Assembly: GCF_016772275.1 (NCBI RefSeq)
Contig: NZ_CP065425.1
Span: 3,440,653-3,504,652, forward strand
Source of the DNA: Heyndrickxia vini
GTDB lineage: Bacteria > Bacillota > Bacilli > Bacillales > Bacillaceae_C
DNA: 64,000 bases
Direction of reading: 5' to 3'
Position 1 is the stretch's first letter; each line of letters starts with the position of its first letter. The position numbers were made by a program, and so were the translations under genes. A model generated the notes under the pieces. It saw nothing but the letters and a program-made list of their open reading frames with translations. It was not told the origin of the DNA and did not search any database. Shown one piece after another: positions 1 to 8,297 of this stretch.

Positions 1-538
1 TTAACGCTGTCCAAATATGTGTAAATTGTTCAGAAAGCCCAAACAGTTGAAAAATATAAAAACCGATATATTGTCCAAACACGGGTAATAACAATGCAAC
101 TAAAAAAACAAAAATCATCGCAAGTGTTAAAAGAACCGACATGGCTCGTGCAACAATTGCCGAACGGGTTTCCTTTACTTCGTACGCACGATTTAATGCT
201 TTTGTAATTGCATTCATCCCTTTTGATGCCGACCATAACGTGGCAATAATTCCAAAAGAAAGCAAGCTTGTTCTTCGATTATTCAGGATGTCTGCTAAGT
301 TCGATTCAATCATTTTCAATGTTTGTTTCGGCGCAAAATTACGTAATACGTTCAAAATGTCATCCAAATCAATCGGCAGATAAGGAAGTAAGCTAACAAT
401 AAAGAGAAGTAATGGAAATAAAGATAACAGAAAAAAATAAGCTAGTTGTGCAGCCAAACCAGTGATGTCATTGTACGTTGAATGTTTAATGATCGAAATG
501 ATAAAATTTTTATCTCGAATGATTCTTGAGTTCCCCAT
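1..538 (-). CDS. YihY/BrkB family inner-membrane protein, partial (C-terminus outside window)
   Basis: The reverse-strand frame opens at an ATG at 538, 6 bases after an AGGTG ribosome site, and stays open to the window edge, so only about 179 N-terminal residues are visible. They read as a polytopic membrane protein of the YihY/BrkB (formerly ribonuclease BN) family: a leader with GLAAQLAYFFLLSLFPLLL near residues 27-46, then alternating hydrophobic stretches. In B. subtilis the family member YfkH sits beside yfkI, and here the next gene, divergently read, is the yfkI homologue. The family's function is not settled. It has been linked to envelope transport, but nothing here decides that. Confidence 0.85.
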   Translation of the reverse strand, partial: MGNSRIIRDKNFIISIIKHSTYNDITGLAAQLAYFFLLSLFPLLLFIVSLLPYLPIDLDDILNVLRNFAPKQTLKMIESNLADILNNRRTSLLSFGIIATLWSASKGMNAITKALNRAYEVKETRSAIVARAMSVLLTLAMIFVFLVALLLPVFGQYIGFYIFQLFGLSEQFTHIWTAL

Positions 539-690
539 TTTTTCACCTCGTAAAAAATCCTCTAATTCGGTTAGTTGTAATACTATCTTCCCCTCAGCTC
601 TTCCAATAAAACATAATATGTATTTGACACCTATTTTAATTCGTGGAAAGATAGTATTATCTTTTATGAAAAAATGAGAGGATGACACGT

Positions 691-912
691 GTGGATCTTA
701 CAATTAAATCAACAGAAAATATTCAATATATGATTTCCCAAATCACAACAAAATTACGGATGGTTAACGTAGATGCGATAAAATCTTCACAATACAATGA
801 AGATGTTTATGAGGATTTACATGATATTTACGAAATGGTGATGAAAAAAAACACCTTCAGTCCAAATGAAATGCAAGCAATCGTAGAAGAATTGGGTAAT
901 TTACGTAAGTAG
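691..912 (+). CDS. yfkI: DUF1128 (UPF0435) family small protein, YfkI-like
   Basis: A 73-residue acidic soluble protein beginning V-D-L. An in-frame ATG exists at 682 but lies only one base after the GAGAGG ribosome site (676-681). The GTG at 691 is 9 bases from that site and gives the N-terminus expected for the family (M-D-L), so it is preferred. The sequence carries the family signatures KLRMVN and YEDLHDIYEMVMK. Function unknown. It is divergent from the YihY/BrkB-type gene, as expected for the yfkH/yfkI neighbourhood of Bacillaceae. Confidence 0.85.
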   Translation: MDLTIKSTENIQYMISQITTKLRMVNVDAIKSSQYNEDVYEDLHDIYEMVMKKNTFSPNEMQAIVEELGNLRK

Positions 913-942
913 TCTCGTTGATACAGGACAAGAAAACCTAAT

Positions 943-1122
943 GAGGACATAGAATCCGTTATTCTTTTAAAATCGCCCTGATTCAGGGGCTAAGCGGACA
1001 CAGGGTACGCTATTTACAAAAAAATATTTAAAATTACTGCTTTTTTGTAAAATAGCGGATTCTGTGTCCGCAAAAATAAGGAAATAACCTATTTTTTCAC
1101 AAATAACGGAACCGGTGTCCGC
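943..1122. repeat. Array A: four spaced GCGGA...TCCGC-type palindromes
   Basis: The gap between two convergent genes holds four related 17-bp imperfect palindromes at 943-959, 993-1009, 1055-1071 and 1106-1122. The best copy is GCGGATTCTGTGTCCGC. Start-to-start distances are 50, 62 and 51 bp. The last two spacings, and the linker text AAATAACCTATTTTT, recur in the array at 38.5 kb, so the two are members of one family. No open frame uses this DNA. Confidence 0.8.
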
Positions 1123-1129
1123 CTTCAAT

Positions 1130-2200
1130 TTATTTAATCTCCTTTATATCCATCTTCCATAATTGATCATCATCAGCGGCTGGTGTACCCCGGCCATCCA
1201 AATTATTGGAAATAAAATACAGATTATCTCCCTCGATATAAACATCTCGAATTCTTCCAAAATCGCCTCTTACATAAGTAGAACTTTTTTCTTTTAGATC
1301 AAATATCCTTAGTTTTTCCCCCCGTAGTGTAGCAATGTATATTTTTCCATCCTTATATTGAATGCCCGAAGGTGCCCATGTTGTATTACCTGTTTGAAAA
1401 ATTGGTGTCTCCATCCCTTGTTTGCGTGTATTTCCTTCAATGATTGGCCACCCATAATTGGCTCCGGGTTTAATTTGATTAATTTCATCATGTGCACTTT
1501 GGCCATGCTCTGTACTATACATCGTTCCGTGCTCATCCCATGCAAGTCCTTGTGGATTTCTATGTCCATAGGAATAGACGTAACTATTTTTAAACGGATT
1601 ATCACCCTGAATACTTCCATCTAATTCCATTCGTAAAATTTTCCCCGATAGGGAATTTAAGTCTTGTGCATTTTCTCGTAAGGCTGCATCTCCAACAGTT
1701 ACATAAAGTTTTTGATCTGGTCCGATTTTTATACGCCCACCATTATGGATGGTTGATCCGGGGATGCCTTCTAGTAAAGCCGAAACTTCCTCCCATGTTT
1801 CTCCTTTTTTTTGAATAAGAATCACACGGTTAAATGTATTGCCATTTTCCTTGTATGTGTGATAGGCATATGCTTGATGGGATTGTTCAAAATTTGGAGT
1901 TAGTTCAATCCCAAGAAAGCCGCCTTCCCCTTCGTGATGAATTGGTTTGTTGGTTTTTACTTGGGATCGATGAAATTGATTCGTTGTTTCATTCCATGAT
2001 ACGATTGTTCCATCTCTTTCACTGATGTAAAAGGTATCCTTATGTTTTGCCATCGCCCATGGGACTTTTAATTTTTGTAAAATCGATTGTGGCTGCTGAT
2101 TTGTGGTCGTTTTTTGTGCTTCGAAAGAATTTTCTTTTCCCTGTTGATTCGAGCATGCGGTTAAAAGTATAAAAACGAAAATGAGTATTCCTCTAATCAA
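1130..2200 (-). CDS. PQQ-dependent sugar dehydrogenase-like lipoprotein (GSDH family)
   Basis: A lipoprotein of 356 residues with lipobox LTAC near residues 13-16, after a short hydrophobic signal. An upstream ATG at 2215 sits inside the purine-rich ribosome site, so the TTG at 2200 (8 bases after GGAGG) is the likelier start and gives a normal signal peptide. The mature part matches the glucose/sorbosone dehydrogenase beta-propeller family (PF07995): HEGEGGFLGIELTPNF, GGRIKIGPDQKLYVTVGD, SYGHRNPQGLAWD and EHG near the middle, and GANYGWP. It probably acts outside the membrane as an aldose dehydrogenase, or as a propeller that no longer uses PQQ. Substrate unknown. The upstream region is filled by a 52-bp tandem array. 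Confidence 0.8.
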   Translation of the reverse strand: MIRGILIFVFILLTACSNQQGKENSFEAQKTTTNQQPQSILQKLKVPWAMAKHKDTFYISERDGTIVSWNETTNQFHRSQVKTNKPIHHEGEGGFLGIELTPNFEQSHQAYAYHTYKENGNTFNRVILIQKKGETWEEVSALLEGIPGSTIHNGGRIKIGPDQKLYVTVGDAALRENAQDLNSLSGKILRMELDGSIQGDNPFKNSYVYSYGHRNPQGLAWDEHGTMYSTEHGQSAHDEINQIKPGANYGWPIIEGNTRKQGMETPIFQTGNTTWAPSGIQYKDGKIYIATLRGEKLRIFDLKEKSSTYVRGDFGRIRDVYIEGDNLYFISNNLDGRGTPAADDDQLWKMDIKEIK

Positions 2201-2278
2201 TTTTAATCCCTCCATTTTGAAATATTCCTATCTACTATTTCATCAATGGAAAGGCGAATCCCTTCATTAATCTGGCGG

Positions 2279-2694
2279 ATTCGTGCACATGAGCTCAGAT
2301 TTCTCTGCTTTTCCTTCTCGCATCCGACGGATTCATTCACGTAAGCTCGGTTTTCTTCGCTTTTCCTTCTCGTATCCAGTAGATTCGTGCACCTAAGCTC
2401 GGTTTTCTTCGCTTTTCCTTCTCGTATCCAGTGGATTCGTGCATCTAAGCTTGGATTTCTTCGCTTTTCCTTCTCGTATCCGATGGTTTCGTGCACATGA
2501 GCTCAGATTTCTCTGCTTTTCCTTCTCGCATCCGACGGATTCGTGCACATAAGCTTGGATTTCTCTGCTTTTCCTTCTAGCATCCGACGGATTCGTTCAC
2601 GTAAACTCGGATTTCTTCGCTTTTCCTTCTCGCATCCGACGGATTCGTTCACGTAAGCTCCGATTTCTCAGCTTTTTCTTCTTGTATCAAATTT
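2279..2694. repeat. Array B: eight tandem copies of a 52-bp unit
   Basis: Units start at 2279, 2331, 2383, 2435, 2487, 2539, 2591 and 2643, exactly 52 bp apart, and drift by a few bases each. Every unit holds GATTCGTGCAC-like, AAGCTCGGATTTC-like and CTTTTCCTTCTCG segments and an ATCCGACGGAT palindrome at the joint. A 97-codon reverse frame crosses part of it, but 52 is not a multiple of 3 and no frame is kept from unit to unit, so this is not coding. It lies between mapB and the sugar dehydrogenase gene. Confidence 0.92.
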
Positions 2695-2732
2695 TTTCGA
2701 GAACTGTTTTCATCATTTTTATCTAATCAATT

Positions 2733-2762
2733 CAAAAAAAAAGCCTCACATTCGAGGCTTTA
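2733..2762 (-). terminator. Intrinsic terminator of mapB
   Basis: The stem AAGCCTC/GAGGCTT (2741-2747 with 2754-2760) is followed on the minus strand by a run of nine T. It starts at the mapB stop codon. Confidence 0.9.
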
Positions 2763-3509
2763 ATCTTGATCAGTTATAATGATAATTCCATCTTTTGTTA
2801 CGGCAATTGTATGCTCGTATTGGGCAGATAATGTGCCGTCCATTGTTCGTGCGGTCCATCCATTGTTGTCCATTTTCGTTTCAAATCCACCGATATTGAC
2901 CATCGGTTCAATCGTGAATACCATACCTTCTTTAATTCTAGGTCCTTTACCAGGTAATCCAAAATGAGGTACTTCAGGTTTTTCGTGAATTGTTGGCCCA
3001 ATGCCGTGACCGATGAAATTTCGAACAACAGAAAAACCATGTGGTTCAACAAAGGATTGAATGGCATGACCGATATCACCGATTCGATTTCCTACTTTTA
3101 CTTGTTCAATTCCTTTATATAATGCTTCTTTCGTTACGTCTAATAATTGCTGTGTTTGCTCACTTACTTTTCCAACCGGATAACTCCAGGCTGAATCTGC
3201 TAGTGCTCCGTTCAAGTTTACAACCATATCAATGGTAACAATATCCCCTTCTTGAAGTGGCTGTTTTCGCGGATAGCCATGGCAGATTTCATCATTAATA
3301 CTTGCACAAGTCGCAAATTCATAGCCTTTATAACCTTTTTGTTCCGGAGTTGCTCCATTCCTTTTCAAATAATCATTAACGAATTCTTCAATTTCCCATG
3401 TTGTCACACCAGGCTTAATCATTTTGGCAATTTCATTATGGGTACTTGCAAGCAGTTCACCTGCTTTTTTCATCATATCGATTTCACGTTGTGATTTGTA
3501 TGTGATCAT
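2760..3509 (-). CDS. mapB: Type I methionine aminopeptidase (MapB/YflG type)
   Basis: Removes the initiator methionine from new proteins in the cytoplasm. At 249 residues it matches the length of B. subtilis YflG (MapB), the second methionine aminopeptidase. All pita-bread metallopeptidase residues are present: H77 in EICHGYP, D94 in TIDM, D105 in LADSAW, H168 in GHGIG, E201 in TIEPM and E232 in YEHT. The start is the ATG at 3509, after AGGAAGAGG; a farther upstream ATG at 3527 lies inside that purine tract. It is a single-gene unit with its own terminator, consistent with a non-ribosomal-operon map gene. Confident call. Confidence 0.95.
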   Translation of the reverse strand: MITYKSQREIDMMKKAGELLASTHNEIAKMIKPGVTTWEIEEFVNDYLKRNGATPEQKGYKGYEFATCASINDEICHGYPRKQPLQEGDIVTIDMVVNLNGALADSAWSYPVGKVSEQTQQLLDVTKEALYKGIEQVKVGNRIGDIGHAIQSFVEPHGFSVVRNFIGHGIGPTIHEKPEVPHFGLPGKGPRIKEGMVFTIEPMVNIGGFETKMDNNGWTARTMDGTLSAQYEHTIAVTKDGIIIITDQD

Positions 3510-3527
3510 CTTACCTCTTCCTTTCAA

Positions 3528-3796
3528 AATTACACTTATCTATATTTATATCGAATAATTATGTTATGAACACTATCATCATATCGTTATTTCTACGTTA
3601 TAGCAAAAATATTTCCTTAAATACACCATACATTATTCAACAACTTTCATGAGGCTGTATGTTGAATAATGGCGGCTAATTGTTGAAATATCTGTGTACA
3701 AAAAGCACAGTTTTTAATATTTCCTAAGAAATAAAGGCTTTTCCTTATCTGTAAGGTTGTGAAAAACTGTCGAAAATACTTCGACAGCTTTCATCT
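3528..3796. other. Intergenic region with two inverted repeats
   Basis: No gene seen. It contains an 11/12-bp inverted repeat CATTATTCAACA (3631-3642) with its complement at 3660-3671, and a hairpin CTGTCGAA/TTCGACAG at about 3768-3788. The first could be an operator or a hairpin in the mapB leader; the second lies just beyond the motB terminator. No function assigned. Confidence 0.5.
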
Positions 3797-3837
3797 AAAA
3801 AAACAAAAGCCTTCTGTACAAATGTACAAAAAGCTTG
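3797..3837 (-). terminator. Intrinsic terminator of motAB
   Basis: On the minus strand AAGCTTTTTGTACA pairs with TGTACAGAAGGCTT and is followed by a T-rich run. It begins immediately after the motB stop. Confidence 0.8.
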
Positions 3838-4647
3838 TTAATTTGATTTTACTCTTGGGAGAATAAGGACTTCAACTCGACGATTTTTCGCTCTGCCTTC
3901 TTCAGTTGCATTTGTTGCAATTGGTTGGTACTCACCATACCCTTTAACACTAAAGTTTTTTGCCTCTAAATGCTCATTTTTCAAAATGACTTTCATAAAA
4001 TTATAGGCTCTCATCATACTTAATTCCCAATTCGATTCAAAATTGGAATTATGGATTGGTACATTATCAGTATGACCACTGATAAGAATATTTCTTGGTG
4101 GATCCATTACAAGTAATTTAGAAACTTCTTTTGCTATTTTTATATTTCCCCCTGTAATACTAGCATTTCCTGAACCGAAAAGAACATTGTCCCGAATCGT
4201 TAGAAGCAAGCCTTCCGTTGTTAAAGAAGTGGCAAACTTTCCTGTCAAGTTGTTTTCTTTTATATATGCGTTTATCTTAGTTTGTACCTCAGCTAATTCT
4301 TCATGATCTTTTATCTTTTGTTGTTCAAATTTCTTTTTTTCTTCATCTGCAGCTTTTTGTTCTGCATTTGTCTTTTCTTTATTAACTTGAGTTTTCTCCT
4401 GTGGTTTTGTTGTTTGAAAATTTTCCTCTTGTTGCGGATTGGAATAATCCAATACTCCAACTCCAGAGGAGAAAATGCCGTTAAATACTTTTGAAAGTTC
4501 TTGGAACTTTTGTGCATTAACTGTACTTGAAGCAAATAACACGATAAATAAAGCTAATAGTAATGTCATTAAATCAGAATAAGGAAGTAACCAAGATTCA
4601 TCTGGATGCCCTTCATCGTGGTTTTTTCTTTTCTTTTTCTTACTCAT
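3838..4647 (-). CDS. motB: Flagellar motor stator protein MotB (H+-type)
   Basis: The stator subunit that anchors the MotA/MotB proton channel to peptidoglycan. It has 269 residues: a basic cytoplasmic head (SKKKKRK), the single membrane helix PYSDLMTLLLALFIVLFASS with the proton-carrying Asp at residue 25, a charged coiled linker rich in K/E/Q (about 80-130), and a C-terminal OmpA-like peptidoglycan-binding domain with ISGHTDNVPI and NRRVEVLILP. The ATG at 4647 is chosen because it overlaps the motA stop by 8 bases (ATGAGTAA), a classical translational coupling; the ATG at 4668 would overlap motA much further. The sequence around the Asp and the VLDYS motif look like MotB rather than the sodium-type MotS. 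Confidence 0.95.
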   Translation of the reverse strand: MSKKKKRKNHDEGHPDESWLLPYSDLMTLLLALFIVLFASSTVNAQKFQELSKVFNGIFSSGVGVLDYSNPQQEENFQTTKPQEKTQVNKEKTNAEQKAADEEKKKFEQQKIKDHEELAEVQTKINAYIKENNLTGKFATSLTTEGLLLTIRDNVLFGSGNASITGGNIKIAKEVSKLLVMDPPRNILISGHTDNVPIHNSNFESNWELSMMRAYNFMKVILKNEHLEAKNFSVKGYGEYQPIATNATEEGRAKNRRVEVLILPRVKSN

Positions 4648-5431
4648 TCGCTTCACTACTTTCTTCAAACAGCTTTTTCCGTTCCCCGACAGGAAGATAA
4701 GAAGCTAATTTTTGCTCGATGACTTTCGGAGCTTCACCAGCAAGAATGGATAGAACCCCTTCAAGCATAATTTCTTTCCTTTTTGCTTCTTCTTTGGATT
4801 TTCGTTTCAGTTTATTGGCGAAAGGGTGCCATAATACATACCCGGTAAATATCCCAAGCAATGTGGCGATGAAGGCAGCAGAAATCGCATGTCCTAATTT
4901 TTCCGTATCTCCCATATTCCCTAAAGCAGCAATAAGACCAAGTACAGCTCCTAGAACACCTAGTGTTGGAGCATATGTCCCTGCTTGTGAAAAAATGGCT
5001 ATTCCCGCTTGATGACGACCTTCCATCGCATCAATTTCCTCACTTAACACATCACGGATATATTCTGCACTTTGTCCGTCAACAGCAAGACTGAGTCCAT
5101 TTTTTAAAAATGGATCATCAACCTCCTCCAATTTCGCTTCAAGTGCAAGTAATCCTTCCTTTCGTGCTACTTGTGCCCAGTCAGAAAATAGATTGATGAT
5201 TTCTTTTTCACTCATATTTTTCTTTTCTTTAAAGATGACACCAAATAATTTTGGCACTCTTTTTATTTCACTCGTAGGAAAAGCGATCGTTACCGCAGCA
5301 ATGGTCCCTAGAATAATAATTAAAAACGCAGCGGGATTCACTAATGCATTTAGGGGGACGCCCTTCATAACCATTCCCACGCCAATGGCCACTACTCCTA
5401 AAATAACCCCAATTACCGATGTTTTGTCCAT
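4640..5431 (-). CDS. motA: Flagellar motor stator protein MotA
   Basis: A 263-residue partner of MotB that forms the proton channel and pushes on FliG. Four membrane helices are visible: two near the N-terminus (SVIGVILGVVAIGVGMVM, AAFLIIILGTIAAVTIAF) and two in the C-terminal half (GTYAPTLGVLGAVLGLIAAL, HAISAAFIATLLGIFTGYVL). Between them is the cytoplasmic loop with conserved charged residues such as RKEGLLALE. The length is close to B. subtilis MotA (270). First gene of a two-gene motAB operon; the next gene overlaps its end. Confidence 0.95.
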   Translation of the reverse strand: MDKTSVIGVILGVVAIGVGMVMKGVPLNALVNPAAFLIIILGTIAAVTIAFPTSEIKRVPKLFGVIFKEKKNMSEKEIINLFSDWAQVARKEGLLALEAKLEEVDDPFLKNGLSLAVDGQSAEYIRDVLSEEIDAMEGRHQAGIAIFSQAGTYAPTLGVLGAVLGLIAALGNMGDTEKLGHAISAAFIATLLGIFTGYVLWHPFANKLKRKSKEEAKRKEIMLEGVLSILAGEAPKVIEQKLASYLPVGERKKLFEESSEANE

Positions 5432-5537
5432 TTACTTCACCCTAATTTTTCAAAATCTTATTTCTATCCTTTATATCGACAAGGTAGTGGATTTTTTTAG
5501 AGGAAAACGGCAAAACTTCGACAAATAGTTCATCTTT

Positions 5538-5912
5538 CTATTTCAAAAATTTCTTTTCTATCTTTTGCTCGTAGTTTTTAAATACGGAGGAATTGGTTTT
5601 CCCTCCTTTTTTCGATACGAGTTCATTGTACTTTAACATTTTTTCATTCAGTTTTTGGGTGAGCTCTTCTTTATTTAGTTCATTTTTACTTTGTTTAATG
5701 AGGTCTTCGATCGTCATTAGTTCTTTTTTCACCGACGCCTCTTCAGGGGAAAATCCCGCATTGCGCATAATTCGATAGGCCATTCGCAAGTCCTCTGGAA
5801 TGTTGGCTAATTCATCATCGGGCAGCGGCTTCCCGTACCCCGGTAAATTTTCAAATTCACCATTTTTAAATGCTTCACGAATTCGATCCTCGGTTAATCT
5901 AAAAAAGTCCAC
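5538..5912 (-). CDS. DUF1992 (DnaJ-C28 conserved domain) protein
   Basis: A 124-residue soluble protein with the DJC28 conserved domain (PF09350) at the N-terminus: EDRIREAFKNGEFENLPGYG, GKPLP and a helical stretch with MRNAGFSPEE. The C-terminal third is lysine-rich and helical. The GTG at 5912 is preferred to the GTG at 5921 because the latter sits inside the GAAAGGGTG ribosome site. Homologues are widespread and of unknown function. Single gene behind motAB, same strand. Confidence 0.8.
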   Translation of the reverse strand: MDFFRLTEDRIREAFKNGEFENLPGYGKPLPDDELANIPEDLRMAYRIMRNAGFSPEEASVKKELMTIEDLIKQSKNELNKEELTQKLNEKMLKYNELVSKKGGKTNSSVFKNYEQKIEKKFLK

Positions 5913-6115
5913 AACAATCACCCTTTCAATTAATTTCTTACTTTTATTATATCGATTTTACTTTATAAAGACGTAGGATCCTATTGATATTTTTGACAAA
6001 ATTCAAACTATTTTCACTAAAGAGAAGAACCTTTTGATCATTAATCTGTGATAATGTAACGATTTTTGGGAGAATCTAAACAAGAAGGAAATCAAGAAGG
6101 CAGGAGTGTGGAAAA

Positions 6116-6280
6116 ATGGCTAGAGGGACCAGTTTTAATCATAAGAAAAAAGGACATCCGGGTAATTTCCCACAAGACAGCTTAACTGAAAAACATACAA
6201 AAGAAGCAATTGGTGATGAAGAATTCATCGTAACAAGAGAAGCATTTAAAAATCGGGTGGAAGAGGAAGAAGTTGAATAA
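6116..6280 (+). CDS. Small hypothetical protein, 54 residues
   Basis: An ATG at 6116 preceded by CAGGAGTG (11 bases upstream) opens a 54-codon frame. The protein begins MARGTSFNHKKKGHPGNF, is hydrophilic throughout, basic at the N-terminus and acidic at the end (EEEEVE), with no cysteine and no membrane segment. It ends just before a perfect terminator. The composition (short, Gly/His/Lys-rich start) is typical of small Bacillaceae cytosolic or spore proteins, but I do not recognise the family. Confidence 0.7.
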   Translation: MARGTSFNHKKKGHPGNFPQDSLTEKHTKEAIGDEEFIVTREAFKNRVEEEEVE

Positions 6281-6288
6281 GAATTCAT

Positions 6289-6330
6289 CGAAAAAGAGTT
6301 GTACCTATTAACTTGGTCAACTCTTTTTTC
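6289..6330. terminator. Bidirectional intrinsic terminator
   Basis: AAAAAGAGTTG pairs with CAACTCTTTTTT around a 15-base interior with TACC/GGT. It serves the small gene ending at 6280 (+) and the membrane protein gene ending at 6329 (-). Confidence 0.9.
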
Positions 6331-7021
6331 ATCTCACCTGTTTCTTCAACATTTTCACAGCTAACCACATCGTCCAAATAAACGGCGGTCCGGAAGTAAG
6401 TGGAATGACAATATAACCGATTGGAAATGATATGCACGTAACGATAATTCCAATCAGGCCGATTAGTCCACAATACAATGCACTATTATTAAACAATGTA
6501 GAGAAATGCTGTGTTTTTGTACTTCGCATCCCCCATCCGTATAAAAAAACACCCATCCAACCACAGGCAACCGCAAAATAACCCGCTAACAATAAAAAGG
6601 AAAAAACTGATTCCCACACTTTAAACAATGTCGATCCATCGTTTTGAATGACTTCTTCCCCAATAATCGGGAGAATCGTTAGCTCAGCCGTAAGAATAAT
6701 AACCCACATACATAAAGAAACAATGAATAAATAGGACCCTATTTTAGAGGAAACCTTTCCGGTGGAATAATAAAATTTACTTCCTGCCAAACCAATTAAC
6801 CATAAAAAAGTGGCGAAGAGCATGAATATATGATCCCACATCCATAATCGGGAATGACTGTATCCGTGAAAAGCCGTCTGACCATCATAAGGATTTACTA
6901 ACGGTGGATGCAGTACAGTAGCTATCAGCAGCAATATTCCACCAATAAAAATTGAAGTACCTACTAATCGGAATCCCTTTTCCATGCGTTTCCACCACCT
7001 TACATCGTCTTTACTCTTCAT
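6329..7021 (-). CDS. Polytopic membrane protein of unknown function
   Basis: A 230-residue protein with about six hydrophobic helices: GTSIFIGGILLLIATVLH, HIFMLFATFLWLIGLAG, IGSYLFIVSLCMWVIILTAE, VFSFLLLAGYFAVACGWMG, YCGLIGLIGIIVTCISFPIG and the final segment. A second start (MEKGF, ATG at 6985) has a good AAGGTGG ribosome site and would remove 12 charged residues; either is possible. No catalytic motif or recognised family. It stands alone between two terminators. Confidence 0.65.
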   Translation of the reverse strand: MKSKDDVRWWKRMEKGFRLVGTSIFIGGILLLIATVLHPPLVNPYDGQTAFHGYSHSRLWMWDHIFMLFATFLWLIGLAGSKFYYSTGKVSSKIGSYLFIVSLCMWVIILTAELTILPIIGEEVIQNDGSTLFKVWESVFSFLLLAGYFAVACGWMGVFLYGWGMRSTKTQHFSTLFNNSALYCGLIGLIGIIVTCISFPIGYIVIPLTSGPPFIWTMWLAVKMLKKQVR

Positions 7022-7186
7022 CTTGCCCTGGCGCTCAATCGATTAAACACTGTGACGAGCCACTACCCTAAATGGAAATTATTAATTGTATGAAATACCC
7101 AATTAACTAATGACAAATCGCTTGAATAGTGAAATAATGATAAGAAATTAAATATTTTAATACTTCACAGTAAAAGAGGGAAAGCA

Positions 7187-8260
7187 ATGGAACAAAATCA
7201 CATTGAAATTATCCGAAGTGAAACGAAAAAGCAAAAACCTCAAACGAAGGAACTTGAATTTGGTAGAATCTTTACAGACCATATGTTTATCATGGATTAT
7301 TCTGTTGACAAAGGATGGCATCATCCGCGTATCACGCCCTATCAGCCAATTAGTTTAGATCCGGCAGCAATGATTTTTCATTATGGACAAACTGTTTTTG
7401 AAGGTTTAAAAGCCTATAGAACGAAGGAAAATAAAGTTCTCCTTTTTAGACCTAAAAAAAATATGGAACGACTAAATTTATCCAATGAGCGAATTTGTAT
7501 TCCACCAATTGATGAAGAATTTGTTTTAGAAGGTTTAAAACAATTAGTCAGCTTAGAAAAAGATTGGGTGCCATCAGCGGAAGGAACGTCGCTTTATATT
7601 CGTCCATTTATTATTTCAACCGAACCGTATCTTGGTGTAGCAGCATCGAAAACGTACCGCTTAATGATCATTCTCTCCCCAGTCGGTTCTTACTATAAAG
7701 AGGGAATTAATCCGGTGAGAATTTATGTTGAACGCAACTATGTCCGAGCAGTTGCAGGCGGAACAGGAAAGGCAAAAACTGCTGGAAATTATGCAGCAAG
7801 CTTAAAAGCGCAAGAGGAATCGGAAAAACTCGGTTATTCCCAAGTTCTTTGGTTAGATGGAGTTGAAAAACGCTATATTGAAGAAGTTGGCAGCATGAAT
7901 ATTTTCTTTAAAATCAACGGGGAAATTGTTACCCCTGTTTTAAACGGAAGTATTTTACCAGGTGTGACGAGAGATTCCGTCATCCAGCTGTTAAAACATT
8001 GGGGAGTACCAGTGAGTGAACGAAAAATCTCGATTGATGAAATTTATGAAAGTTTTCAAAAGGGATGGGTAGAAGAAATTTTTGGCACAGGAACAGCTGC
8101 CGTTATCTCTCCGGTCGGTGAATTAAATTACGAAGGGGAAAAGCTTGTCATTAACAATGGGAAAACCGGACCAATCGCAAAAAGATTATACGAAACCATC
8201 ACGAATATTCAAAACGGAACGGAACCGGATCCATTTGAGTGGACAATTGAAGTGAACTAA
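7187..8260 (+). CDS. ilvE: Branched-chain amino acid aminotransferase
   Basis: PLP enzyme of fold-type IV that exchanges the amino group between glutamate and the keto acids of Leu, Ile and Val in the cytoplasm. It has 357 residues, the usual length for Bacillus IlvE/IlvK. The cofactor lysine is K197 in GTGKAKTAGNYAAS. Also visible are FHYGQTVFEGLKAYR, substrate-side arginine IRPF, EEVGSMNIFF and the phosphate-binding GTGTAAVISPVG. A ribosome site (GAGGGAAAG) precedes the ATG. Monocistronic, ending in a hairpin shared with the convergent neighbour. No T-box or clear CodY site is visible in the 165-base leader. Confidence 0.95.
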   Translation: MEQNHIEIIRSETKKQKPQTKELEFGRIFTDHMFIMDYSVDKGWHHPRITPYQPISLDPAAMIFHYGQTVFEGLKAYRTKENKVLLFRPKKNMERLNLSNERICIPPIDEEFVLEGLKQLVSLEKDWVPSAEGTSLYIRPFIISTEPYLGVAASKTYRLMIILSPVGSYYKEGINPVRIYVERNYVRAVAGGTGKAKTAGNYAASLKAQEESEKLGYSQVLWLDGVEKRYIEEVGSMNIFFKINGEIVTPVLNGSILPGVTRDSVIQLLKHWGVPVSERKISIDEIYESFQKGWVEEIFGTGTAAVISPVGELNYEGEKLVINNGKTGPIAKRLYETITNIQNGTEPDPFEWTIEVN

Positions 8261-8270
8261 CAGACCTTGA

Positions 8271-8297
8271 GGAACAGTGGAATTAGTCCACTGTTCC
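8271..8297. terminator. Hairpin between convergent genes
   Basis: GGAACAGTGGA pairs with TCCACTGTTCC around a 5-base loop. The T run is weak on both strands, so it may be an inefficient terminator. Confidence 0.6.

Noticed and set aside
1834-2025. Plus-strand ORFs within the sugar dehydrogenase gene
   Set aside because: Opposite-strand shadows of a well-supported reading frame.
2203-2496. 97-codon reverse ORF over array B
   Set aside because: Runs through 52-bp units that change frame each time; charged repetitive product, no ribosome site.
3838-5431. Sodium-type motPS instead of motAB
   Set aside because: Helix around the Asp (YSDLMTLLLALFIVLFASS), VLDYS motif and lengths fit MotAB better.
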